A stretch of 64,000 nucleotides of DNA, from the NCBI RefSeq assembly GCF_003688995.1, contig NZ_PENI01000019.1, positions 1-64,000 on the forward strand, given 5' to 3'. The number at the start of each line of letters is the position of its first letter. Position 1 is the stretch's first letter. The notes under the pieces were generated by a model that ran no database searches, was not told the DNA's origin, and saw only the letters and a program-made list of their open reading frames with translations. A program made the translations under genes and the position numbers. This document shows, one piece after another, positions 1 through 7,551 of the stretch. The stretch is from Streptomyces shenzhenensis. Its GTDB lineage: Bacteria > Actinomycetota > Actinomycetes > Streptomycetales > Streptomycetaceae.

Positions 1-433
1 CCCCCGCCGCCAACGCCCCGAACTCTGGAACCTCTACAACGGCCGCCACGCACCCGGCGAACACGTCCGCGTCTTCCCCCTCTCCAACTGGACCGAACTC
101 GACGTCTGGCAGTACATCGCCCGCGAGGACATCGCCCTGCCCCAGATCTACTTCGCCCATGAACGCGAGGTCTTCGAACGGGACGGCATGTGGCTGACGG
201 CCGGTGAGTGGGGCGGCCCGAAGGACGGCGAGCACGTGGAGAAACGGCAGGTCCGCTACCGCACCGTCGGCGACATGTCCTGCACCGGCGCCGTCGACTC
301 CGACGCCGACACCATCGACAAGGTGATCACCGAGATCGCCGCCTCCCGACTCACCGAACGCGGCGCCACCCGCGCCGACGACAAACTCTCCGAGGCCGCG
401 ATGGAAGACCGCAAGCGCGAGGGGTACTTCTAG
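1..433 (+). CDS. cysD: Sulfate adenylyltransferase subunit 2 (CysD), C-terminal part
   Basis: Cut by the left edge; the first whole codon starts at base 2 and 143 residues are visible before TAG. CysD is the catalytic half of ATP sulfurylase and makes adenosine 5'-phosphosulfate from ATP and sulfate with the GTPase CysN. The visible part carries typical CysD stretches (RRQRPELWNLYNGRH, FPLSNWTELDVWQYIARE, YFAHEREVFERDGM) and ends in the usual KREGYF tail. cysN begins one base after the stop, so the two are co-transcribed and probably translationally coupled. The N-terminal PP-loop lies outside the window. Confidence 0.95.
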   Translation, partial: PRRQRPELWNLYNGRHAPGEHVRVFPLSNWTELDVWQYIAREDIALPQIYFAHEREVFERDGMWLTAGEWGGPKDGEHVEKRQVRYRTVGDMSCTGAVDSDADTIDKVITEIAASRLTERGATRADDKLSEAAMEDRKREGYF

Positions 434-434
434 C

Positions 435-1769
435 ATGACCACCACGACCACCGAGGAACTCCCCGCCACCACCCTGCTCCGGTTCGCCACCGCGGGCTCC
501 GTCGACGACGGCAAGTCCACCCTCGTCGGCCGCCTGCTGCACGACTCCAAATCGGTCCTCGCCGACCAACTCGAAGCCGTCGAACGCGCCTCCGCCGACC
601 GCGGACAACACACCCCCGACCTCGCCCTGCTCACCGACGGACTCCGCGCCGAACGCGAACAAGGCATCACCATCGACGTCGCCTACCGCTACTTCGCCAC
701 CCCCCACCGCCGCTTCATCCTCGCCGACACCCCCGGCCACGTGCAGTACACCCGCAACATGGTCACCGGCGCCTCCACCGCCGAACTCACCGTCATCCTC
801 GTCGACGCCCGCAACGGCATCGTCGAACAGACCCGCCGCCACGCCGCCATCGCCACCCTCCTCCGCGTCCCCCACGTCGTCCTCGCCGTCAACAAGATGG
901 ACCTCGTCGACTACCGGGAACCCGTCTTCGCCGCGATCGCCGAGGAGTTCACCGCGTACGCGACGGAGCTGGGCGTCCCGGAGGTCACCGCGATCCCGAT
1001 CTCGGCGCTGGTCGGCGACAACGTGGTGGAGCCCTCCGCGACCATGGACTGGTACGGCGGCCCGACCGTCCTGGAGCACCTGGAGACGGTCCCGGTCAGC
1101 CACGACCTGGCGCACTGCCACGCCCGGCTGCCCGTCCAGTACGTCATCCGCCCGCAGACCGCCGAGCTCCCCGACTACCGCGGCTACGCCGGGCAGATCG
1201 CGGCCGGCACCTTCCACGTCGGCGATGACGTAACGATCCTGCCTGCCGGCCGGACCTCCCGGATCAGCGGCATCGATCTGCTCGGCAGGCCGGTCCAGGC
1301 GGCCTGGACCACCCAGTCGGTGACGATCCTGCTGGCGGACGACATCGACATCTCGCGCGGCGACCTGATCGTGCCGAGCAAGGACGCGCCGGCCACCACG
1401 CAGGACGTCGAGGCGACCGTCTGCCACGTCGCCGACCAGCCGCTGGCCGTCGGCCACCGGGTGCTGCTCAAGCACGGCACCCGCACCGTCAAGGCGATCG
1501 TCAAGGACATCCCGTCCCGGCTCACCCTCGACGACCTCTCCCTGCACCCGCACCCGGGCCGGCTCGTCGCCAACGACATCGGACGGGTCAAGATCCGCAC
1601 CGCCGAACCGCTCCCGCTCGACTCGTACGCCGACTCGCGCCGCACCGGCTCGTTCATCCTGATCGACCCGAGCGACGGCACGACGCTCACGGCCGGCATG
1701 GTCGGCGAGTCCTTCGCCTCGCCCGCGCCGGTCAAGGACGAGGACGAGAACGACGGCTGGGACTTCTGA
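435..1769 (+). CDS. cysN: Sulfate adenylyltransferase subunit 1 (CysN)
   Basis: GTPase subunit of ATP sulfurylase, 444 residues, normal for a stand-alone CysN without a fused CysC kinase. Visible motifs are the P-loop GSVDDGKSTL near residue 16, the switch region with EQGITIDVAYRYF, DTPGHVQYTRNM near residue 96 and NKMD near residue 153, followed by EF-Tu-like beta-barrel domains. GTP hydrolysis drives the unfavourable formation of APS by CysD. It sits one base after cysD and ahead of a sulfonate-type ABC transporter, giving a sulfur-assimilation operon. The start is the ATG directly after the cysD stop. Confidence 0.96.
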   Translation: MTTTTTEELPATTLLRFATAGSVDDGKSTLVGRLLHDSKSVLADQLEAVERASADRGQHTPDLALLTDGLRAEREQGITIDVAYRYFATPHRRFILADTPGHVQYTRNMVTGASTAELTVILVDARNGIVEQTRRHAAIATLLRVPHVVLAVNKMDLVDYREPVFAAIAEEFTAYATELGVPEVTAIPISALVGDNVVEPSATMDWYGGPTVLEHLETVPVSHDLAHCHARLPVQYVIRPQTAELPDYRGYAGQIAAGTFHVGDDVTILPAGRTSRISGIDLLGRPVQAAWTTQSVTILLADDIDISRGDLIVPSKDAPATTQDVEATVCHVADQPLAVGHRVLLKHGTRTVKAIVKDIPSRLTLDDLSLHPHPGRLVANDIGRVKIRTAEPLPLDSYADSRRTGSFILIDPSDGTTLTAGMVGESFASPAPVKDEDENDGWDF

Positions 1770-1771
1770 GC

Positions 1772-1876
1772 ATGGCCACGACCGACTTCTTCTCGACGTT
1801 CGCCAAGGAGGGCGGCCGTGTCGGCAGCGGCGCCCTCGGCAGCGGGCAGGGCGGGGTGGCGCGATGTGTGCGCTGA
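1772..1876 (+). CDS. Possible 34-residue peptide after cysN
   Basis: A short frame starting two bases after the cysN stop and ending in CVR. No family is recognised and no strong ribosome binding site is seen, although position could allow reinitiation after cysN. It could equally be spacer before the lipoprotein gene. Only the open frame and its tight spacing support it. Confidence 0.2.
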   Translation: MATTDFFSTFAKEGGRVGSGALGSGQGGVARCVR

Positions 1877-1992
1877 CGTACGCGCACTGCCTGCGCGCCC
1901 GCACCCCCCACCCCCCTGACCGAAGACCTGCCGAATTCCCGGCCACGACCTGAGAGACCGTGACCGCCGGGCCAACGAGAGGAACACCTCCC

Positions 1993-3105
1993 GTGCCTGC
2001 CAACCGCTCCTCCGCACTCCGCCGCGGGCTCGCCGTGGCCGCCGCACTCCCCCTCCTCGCGCTCGCCGCCTGCGGTTACGGCTCCGAGTCCAAGGACAGC
2101 TCGTCCGATCAGAAGGTCGCCGCGGGCTCCGAGAAGATCGACGGCCTGGACTCCGTCAGGATCGGCTACTTCGGGAACCTGACCCACGCGACCGCGCTGG
2201 TCGGCAACCAGAAGGGCTTCTTCCAGAAGGAGCTGGGGGCCACCAAGGCCCAGTACGCCACCTTCAACGCCGGGCCCTCCGAGATCGAGGCGCTGAACGC
2301 CGGCTCCATCGACATCGGCTGGATCGGCCCCTCCCCGGCGATCAACGGCTACACCAAGTCCGACGGCAAGAGCCTGAAGATCATCGGCGGTTCGGCCTCG
2401 GGCGGGGTGAAGCTCGTGGTCGACCCGGACAAGATCAAGTCCCTGAAGGACGTCAAGGGCAAGAGGATCGCCACGCCTCAGCTCGGCAACACACAGGACG
2501 TGGCGTTCCTCAACTGGATCGCGGACCAGGGCTGGAAGGTCGACGCGCAGAGCGGCAAGGGTGACGTCACGGTCGTCCGCAGCGACAACAAGGTGACCCC
2601 GGACGCGTTCAAGGCCGGCTCCCTCGACGGCGCCTGGGTGCCGGAGCCGACGGCGTCGAAGCTGGTCGCCGAGGGCGGCAAGGTGCTGCTCGACGAGGCC
2701 ACGCTGTGGCCGGACCAGAAGTTCGTGATCACGAACATCATCGTGTCGCAGAAGTTCCTCAAGGAGCATCCGAAGGCCGTCGAGGCGGTCCTGAAGGCGT
2801 CCGTCGAGACCAACAAGTGGATCAACGCGAACCCCGGTGAGGCGAAGGCGGCGGCCAACAAGCAGCTGGAGCTGGACTCCGGCAAGGCGCTGCCGGCCGA
2901 GGTGCTGGACCCGGCGTGGAAGTCGATCCAGATCACCGACGACCCGCTGGCGTCCACCCTCGACACCGAGGCGGAGCACGCGGTCAAGGCCGGCCTGCTG
3001 GAGCAGCCCGACCTGGCCGGCATCTACGACCTGACGATCCTCAACAAGGTCCTCGAGGCCGCGGGTGAGAGCCCGGTCGACGCCGCCGGCCTCGGCACCA
3101 GCTGA
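1993..3105 (+). CDS. Sulfonate/taurine-type ABC transporter substrate-binding lipoprotein
   Basis: 370 residues when started at GTG 1993, which has GAGAGGAA just upstream; an in-frame GTG at 1960 lacks this. The N-terminus is a lipoprotein signal (two Arg, hydrophobic core, lipobox LAAC, Cys near residue 27). The mature part is an SsuA/TauA-like periplasmic-binding fold (RIGYFGNLTHATALVG, then AGPSEIEALNAGSIDIGWIGPSPAING). It lies between cysN and the matching ATPase and permease, so it probably captures alkanesulfonates or another organic sulfur source for the same regulon. The exact substrate cannot be read from sequence; nitrate or thiosulfate are less likely. Confidence 0.9.
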   Translation: MPANRSSALRRGLAVAAALPLLALAACGYGSESKDSSSDQKVAAGSEKIDGLDSVRIGYFGNLTHATALVGNQKGFFQKELGATKAQYATFNAGPSEIEALNAGSIDIGWIGPSPAINGYTKSDGKSLKIIGGSASGGVKLVVDPDKIKSLKDVKGKRIATPQLGNTQDVAFLNWIADQGWKVDAQSGKGDVTVVRSDNKVTPDAFKAGSLDGAWVPEPTASKLVAEGGKVLLDEATLWPDQKFVITNIIVSQKFLKEHPKAVEAVLKASVETNKWINANPGEAKAAANKQLELDSGKALPAEVLDPAWKSIQITDDPLASTLDTEAEHAVKAGLLEQPDLAGIYDLTILNKVLEAAGESPVDAAGLGTS

Positions 3106-3138
3106 CCCATTCCGACGCGTTCCCAGGAGGTGACGACC

Positions 3139-3918
3139 ATGGCCACGACGTACGCCGAGGCCGCCGAGGCCGTCGAACACGCGGCACGCCTCGATCATGT
3201 CTCCAAGTCCTTCGCGGGGCCGGGCGGGCAGCAGCTCGTCCTGGACGACATCAGCCTCGATGTCGCGCCGGGCGAGTTCGTCACCCTCCTGGGGGCGTCG
3301 GGCTGCGGCAAGTCCACGCTGCTGAACCTGGTGGCGGGCCTCGACGAGCCCACCGCCGGTTCGATCACGACGGACGGCCGCCCGGCCCTGATGTTCCAGG
3401 AGCACGCCCTCTTCCCGTGGCTGACCGCGGGCAAGAACATCGAACTCGCCCTCAAGCTCCGGGGCGTCGCCAAGCCCGAGCGCCGCACCACGGCCGAGGA
3501 ACTGCTCGAACTGGTCCGGCTGAAGGGCGCGTACGACAAGCGTGTGCACGAGCTGTCGGGCGGCATGCGGCAGCGCGTGGCGCTGGCCCGCGCGCTCGCC
3601 CAGGAGAGCAGTCTGCTGCTGATGGACGAGCCGTTCGCGGCGCTCGACGCCATCACCCGGGACGTGCTGCACGACGAGCTGACCCGCATCTGGGCCGAGA
3701 CCGGACTGTCCGTGCTGTTCGTGACGCACAACGTGCGCGAGGCGGTACGGCTCGCGCAGCGCGTCGTCCTGCTGTCCTCCCGGCCCGGCCGGGTGGCCCG
3801 CCAGTGGACGGTCGACATTCCACAGCCGCGGCGCATCGAGGACGCCCCCGTGGCGGAACTGTCCGTCGAGATCACCGAAGTACTGCGTGGGGAGATCCGC
3901 CGCCATGGCCAGCACTGA
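3139..3918 (+). CDS. Sulfonate-type ABC transporter ATP-binding protein
   Basis: 259 residues. ATG 3139 is chosen because AGGAGG lies 8 bases upstream; the in-frame GTG at 3130 overlaps that site. Walker A GASGCGKST, Q-loop FQEHALFPW, ABC signature LSGGMRQRVALARAL and Walker B LLMDEPFAALD are all present, the pattern of the SsuB/TauB/NrtD group. It energises the importer formed with the preceding lipoprotein and the next permease. Its stop lies inside the permease gene, so the two are translationally coupled. Confidence 0.93.
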   Translation: MATTYAEAAEAVEHAARLDHVSKSFAGPGGQQLVLDDISLDVAPGEFVTLLGASGCGKSTLLNLVAGLDEPTAGSITTDGRPALMFQEHALFPWLTAGKNIELALKLRGVAKPERRTTAEELLELVRLKGAYDKRVHELSGGMRQRVALARALAQESSLLLMDEPFAALDAITRDVLHDELTRIWAETGLSVLFVTHNVREAVRLAQRVVLLSSRPGRVARQWTVDIPQPRRIEDAPVAELSVEITEVLRGEIRRHGQH

Positions 3919-4795
3919 GACGAAGACGGCGGACTCCGCCGAACTGCCCGGCATCGAGGCGGGCCTCGACGCGCTGGAGACGTCGGCCGCGGGCCGCACA
4001 CCGCTGCGCAAGACCCTCGTCGACAAGGTCGTGCCGCCGGTCACCGCGATCGTCGTGGTCCTGGTGGTCTGGCAGGGCCTGATATCCCTCAAGATCGTCG
4101 ACGATCCCACCAAGCTGCCCTCCCCCACGGCGGTGTGGCACGAGATCCAGAACGCCTGGCTGCAGGGCACGCTGCTGGACTACATCTGGACCAGCGTCTC
4201 GCGCGGCCTGCTCGGCTTCTGCTTCGCGCTGCTCATCGGCACCCCGCTGGGTCTGCTGGTGGCCCGGGTGCGGTTCGTGCGCGCGGCCATCGGTCCGATC
4301 CTGTCCGGGCTCCAGTCACTGCCGTCGGTGGCGTGGGTGCCGCCGGCCGTGATCTGGCTGGGCCTGAACAACTCGATGATGTACGCGGTGATCCTGCTCG
4401 GCGCGGTCCCGTCGATCGCCAACGGGCTGGTCTCCGGCGTGGACCAGGTGCCGCCGCTGTTCCTGCGCGCGGGCCGCACGATGGGCGCGACGGGTCTGAA
4501 GGGCACCTGGTACGTCACGCTGCCCGCCGCACTGCCCGGCTATGTGGCCGGCATGAAGCAGGGCTGGGCGTTCTCGTGGCGCTCGCTGATGGCCGCCGAG
4601 ATCATCGCGTCGTTCCCGGACCTGGGCGTGGGCCTCGGCCAGTTGCTGGAGAACGGCCGCAACGCCAGCGACATGGCCATGGTGTTCGAGGCCATCCTGC
4701 TGATCCTGTTCGTCGGCATCGCCATCGACCTGCTGATCTTCAGCCCGCTGGAGCGGTGGGTGCTGCGCAGCCGCGGGCTGCTGGTGAAGAGCTGA
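3905..4795 (+). CDS. Sulfonate-type ABC transporter permease
   Basis: 296 residues from ATG 3905, overlapping the ATPase gene by 14 bases. An N-terminal cytoplasmic stretch of about 45 residues is followed by about six membrane segments and an EAA-type coupling loop (ATGLKGTWYVTLPAALPG). The family is SsuC/TauC. The conserved tail region WRSLMAAEIIASFPDLGVGLGQ is intact. This is the last transport gene of the sulfur operon; the chelatase-like gene starts 8 bases after its stop. Confidence 0.93.
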   Translation: MASTETKTADSAELPGIEAGLDALETSAAGRTPLRKTLVDKVVPPVTAIVVVLVVWQGLISLKIVDDPTKLPSPTAVWHEIQNAWLQGTLLDYIWTSVSRGLLGFCFALLIGTPLGLLVARVRFVRAAIGPILSGLQSLPSVAWVPPAVIWLGLNNSMMYAVILLGAVPSIANGLVSGVDQVPPLFLRAGRTMGATGLKGTWYVTLPAALPGYVAGMKQGWAFSWRSLMAAEIIASFPDLGVGLGQLLENGRNASDMAMVFEAILLILFVGIAIDLLIFSPLERWVLRSRGLLVKS

Positions 4796-4803
4796 GGCAC
4801 GGC

Positions 4804-5655
4804 ATGCGCACACCGGTCCGTCCCGCGCTCGTGGTGATCGCCCACGGCAGCCGCGATCCGCGGCATGCCGCGACCGTCCACGCCCTGGTGCGGCGGGTGC
4901 GGTCGCTGCGGCCGGGGCTGCGGGTGGCGACCGGCTTCCTGGACTTCGACGTCCCGTCCGTGCGCGGGGTGCTGGAGTCCCTGGCGGCGGAGGGCGTACG
5001 GGACGTGGTGGCGCTGCCGCTGCTGCTCACCCGTGCCTTCCACGCCAAGGCGGATGTGCCGGCGGTGCTGCGGGACGCGCCGCCGCGGCTGCGGATCCGG
5101 CAGGCCGAGGTGCTCGGGCCGTCGCCGCTGCTGCTTGCGGCGCTGGAGCGCCGGCTGCGCGCGGCCGGGGTGGCGCGCGCCGACCGGCCCTCGACCGGGG
5201 TCGTGCTCGCCTCGGCGGGGTCCACGGACCCGGAGGCGATCGCAGTGATCGCCGATATCGCGCGGAAGTGGCGGCAGACCGGTTGGCTGGCCGTGCGGCC
5301 CGCGTTCGCCTCCGCGGGATCGCCCGCGGGGTTCCCGCGTACCGAGGAGGCGGTGCGGGAACTCCGTTCGCTCGGCTGCGACCGGGTGGCTGTCGCGCCG
5401 TACGTCCTGGCGCCCGGTTTCCTGCCGGACCGCATCGCGCGGGGCGCTCGGGATGCGGATGTTCTGGCCGATGTGCTGGGGGCGGCGCCTGAGGTGGCCC
5501 GGGTTGTGCTGGAGCGGTATGACGGTGTCTCCGACGGGGAGACCAGGGCATGCCGTCGGTCGACTGCGGGTGCGTTGTGGCTGGGCGCGCAGTTCCCCGC
5601 GCCCCTTCGGGGCACTGCCGCGGCGCGACTCGCCTCGCAGACACCCCTTCGCTGA
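4804..5655 (+). CDS. Sirohydrochlorin chelatase-like (CbiX/SirB) protein with repeat-derived tail
   Basis: 283 residues. The N-terminal half has the CbiX/SirB signature VVIAHGSRDPR (His about residue 14 is a metal ligand in the family) and a second, related half-domain follows (VVLASAGSTDPEA), as in fused two-domain chelatases. In a sulfur operon the likely job is to insert iron into sirohydrochlorin for the siroheme of sulfite reductase. The domain ends near LERYDGV (about residue 240). The last 30-40 residues are translated from the first copy of a 106-bp intergenic repeat, so the frame appears to have lost its original stop. Confidence 0.85.
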   Translation: MRTPVRPALVVIAHGSRDPRHAATVHALVRRVRSLRPGLRVATGFLDFDVPSVRGVLESLAAEGVRDVVALPLLLTRAFHAKADVPAVLRDAPPRLRIRQAEVLGPSPLLLAALERRLRAAGVARADRPSTGVVLASAGSTDPEAIAVIADIARKWRQTGWLAVRPAFASAGSPAGFPRTEEAVRELRSLGCDRVAVAPYVLAPGFLPDRIARGARDADVLADVLGAAPEVARVVLERYDGVSDGETRACRRSTAGALWLGAQFPAPLRGTAAARLASQTPLR

Positions 5656-5832
5656 CAACACCCCTTCGACTGCCGGTGCGCTGTGGCTGAGCGCGCAGTT
5701 CCCCGCGCCCCTTTGGGGCACTGCCCCGGCGCAGCTCGCCTCGCAGACACCCCTTCGCTGACAACACCCCTTCGACCGCAGGCGCGCTGTGGCTGAGCGC
5801 GCAGTTCCCCGCGCCCCTTCGGGGCGCTGCGG
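5561..5832. repeat. Three tandem copies of a 106-bp GC-rich repeat with hairpin core
   Basis: The string CTGRGCGCGCAGTTCCCC begins at 5581, 5687 and 5793, an exact 106-base period. Each copy contains CGCGCCCCTTYGGGGC, able to form a stable hairpin, and the first two carry CGCCTCGCAGACACCCCTTCGC. The third copy is truncated. The hairpin-bearing element resembles a short element common between Streptomyces genes (general recollection). Copy 1 is inside the end of the chelatase gene; copies 2 and 3 follow it and may act as terminators. Confidence 0.9.
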
Positions 5833-5895
5833 GCCGTGGGCACCCCGCCGAACTTCCTTTCGGCGTCCGGTAATTGGTTCTGCGTCCCGTGCGGT

Positions 5896-6510
5896 CTAGG
5901 TGTCACAGCTGGGCTGATGTCCGGCTCCTGTCGAGTGCCGTGGGTCCCGGCCGCTGGACGCCAGCGCCCGCTCGAACACGGGCGCGTCGTCCGGCACCGG
6001 CACCGGGTCGGCGAAGCCGTCGTACTGCCGGTAGAGGTCGCCGTGCTTCTCCACCACGTCCAGGACCAGGCGGGCGGCGCCCGTCGAGACGTGGAACTCC
6101 TGGCCGGTGGCGACCGCCACGTCCCAGCCGTGCACCGCCATCTCCTTGATGATCATCCCGGCGAGCTCGGCGGCCGGCATCTTCGCCGGGCCGAGGTCGA
6201 TCTCGCCCTCCCACACCGCGGGGTCCGCCCAGGCGGCGACCGCGCGGTCCAGTTGGGCGGCGTACGCCTCGGCCCAGCCGGGATCGGCGGTGAAGTCGCG
6301 GGCCGTCATCTCCTCGGACAGCGGCTTGCGCAGAGCGCGGTGCTGCAGGCCGTGCGAGGTGTAGAGGACCCAGTGGTTCACGAGGGTGCGGACGTTCCAG
6401 TCGGGGCAGTGCGTGCGGTCGTCGAGCCGGGCCGCGGGCACCCCGCGCGCGACACGGGCCGCCTCGGCGGCGCATTCGGTCATATACGGGTGCAGAGCGT
6501 CGTACGTCAT
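5896..6510 (-). CDS. TIGR03086-type mycothiol-dependent/DinB-fold protein
   Basis: 204 residues. Resembles the maleylpyruvate isomerase N-terminal/DinB-like four-helix fold in TIGR03086 metal-binding proteins: CPDWNVRTLVNHWV near residue 37 (W-N-V-R-x-L-x-x-H), a GMIIKEMAVHGWDVAVATG segment with the second conserved His, and an acidic C-terminal helix. Members are often proposed to be mycothiol-dependent enzymes, but few have a known reaction. It is separated from the chelatase by the repeat block and oriented towards it. The substrate is unknown. Confidence 0.75.
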   Translation of the reverse strand: MTYDALHPYMTECAAEAARVARGVPAARLDDRTHCPDWNVRTLVNHWVLYTSHGLQHRALRKPLSEEMTARDFTADPGWAEAYAAQLDRAVAAWADPAVWEGEIDLGPAKMPAAELAGMIIKEMAVHGWDVAVATGQEFHVSTGAARLVLDVVEKHGDLYRQYDGFADPVPVPDDAPVFERALASSGRDPRHSTGAGHQPSCDT

Positions 6511-6587
6511 GCGGCCACGCTAGGCAGCGCGGGCGCGGGCCTCTTGAACAAACGCGACAGCCCCGCCGGGCCGCGGTGTGCGCGGGG

Positions 6588-7136
6588 TCACTCCGCCCCG
6601 GCGGTCAGCTCCACGAGTTTGAGCACGGTGTTCCAGTTGCGGCTGGTGGCGATCACGTCCTTGGTCCGGCGCGGCCGGGACAGGACCTCCGCCAGCTTGG
6701 AGCGGCCCACGCCGTCCGGCGCGTACAGATACAGAACGCGGTCGCCGAGGCGGAACTCCTCGGGGAGGTGGGCGGCGGCGTCGATGTCCGCGTAGCGGGC
6801 CGCGTCGACGGGCGCGGAGAAGTAGGTGGCGTGGAGCCGGCGGGGTTCGAGGTCGGCGGCCGGGAAGGGACAGGCGTCGGCGACCGCCTTGAGATAGGCG
6901 TGGTCGCGCACGATCACGTCCACGGCGAAGCCGAACCGCGCTTCCAGCGCCCGGCTGATCTCCGCGGCCAGGGCGTCCTCGTCGGCGTGGTCCGACACGA
7001 AGACCGCCTGGCCGCTCTGCAGATGGGTGCGTACGCGGTCATGGCCGAAGCCCTCCAGGAGCCGGCGCAGCTCGGCCATGGGGAGCCTTCTGCCTCCCAC
7101 GTTGATCGCGCGCAGCAGCGCCGCATACGTCGTCAT
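6588..7136 (-). CDS. DUF1697 family protein
   Basis: 182 residues from ATG 7136; the frame stays open further upstream but the conserved N-terminus begins at TTYAALLRAINVGGRRLPMAEL, the DUF1697 hallmark. Other family pieces are LLEGFGHDRVRTHLQSGQAV and VLYLYAPDGVGRSKL. No biochemical role is established for the family. It stands alone, 77 bases from the TIGR03086 gene on the same strand. Confidence 0.85.
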   Translation of the reverse strand: MTTYAALLRAINVGGRRLPMAELRRLLEGFGHDRVRTHLQSGQAVFVSDHADEDALAAEISRALEARFGFAVDVIVRDHAYLKAVADACPFPAADLEPRRLHATYFSAPVDAARYADIDAAAHLPEEFRLGDRVLYLYAPDGVGRSKLAEVLSRPRRTKDVIATSRNWNTVLKLVELTAGAE

Positions 7137-7551
7137 CCGCACACGATAGCGACGAGCGGCCGTCGTGCCCCGTGGGGGCGGGCACGACGGCCGGGCCCGT
7201 GGTCGCGGGCTCGGCGAAACTCTCGCCGATCGCAGCGGCGGGAGCAACCTGTACACGCGCCTGTGACTTGTTCAACAAACCTGCGTAACCACAAAGCGGG
7301 TGCTTGGCTGACGGATCGGACGCGGCACGGCCGGCCGCCCCTGATACCCCTCCCCGCACCCCCCGATAGATGTAAGGGGCAACCGTACTCCTGGGCGATG
7401 AGCTCCCGGGGTCCCACGGAATGAGCCGGGCCCGCCGCAGCTCACCGGGCAGCACGACGAGATGCGCTTATCTCGCCCCTACCTTCGAAACGACACGTAG
7501 CGAACGCGTGGCGGCCGGGGCCGTCACCGCAGACGAGGGGGCAAGCCCGTC
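7137..7551. other. Intergenic region before the MMPL gene
   Basis: 415 bases without a gene between divergent transcription units, locally less GC-rich around 7255-7310. The only structures seen are the inverted repeat at 7458-7475 and a G-rich ribosome binding site (GAGGGGG, about 7536-7541) before the MMPL start. Promoters for both directions must lie here but no clear -35/-10 pair was identified. Confidence 0.5.
7458..7475. promoter_or_regulatory. Inverted repeat CGAGAT-N6-ATCTCG upstream of the MMPL gene
   Basis: Perfect 6-base arms around a 6-base centre, about 75 bases before the MMPL start, where an operator would be expected. No adjacent regulator gene is present. Confidence 0.3.

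Noticed and set aside
1732..4170. An 812-codon minus-strand open frame over the sulfonate transporter genes
   Set aside because: Shadow of three well-supported plus-strand genes; Arg/Gly/Val-rich translation and no ribosome binding site.
5561..5832. CRISPR-like array
   Set aside because: Only three units of 106 bases with nearly identical sequence throughout, no spacer/repeat alternation and no cas genes.
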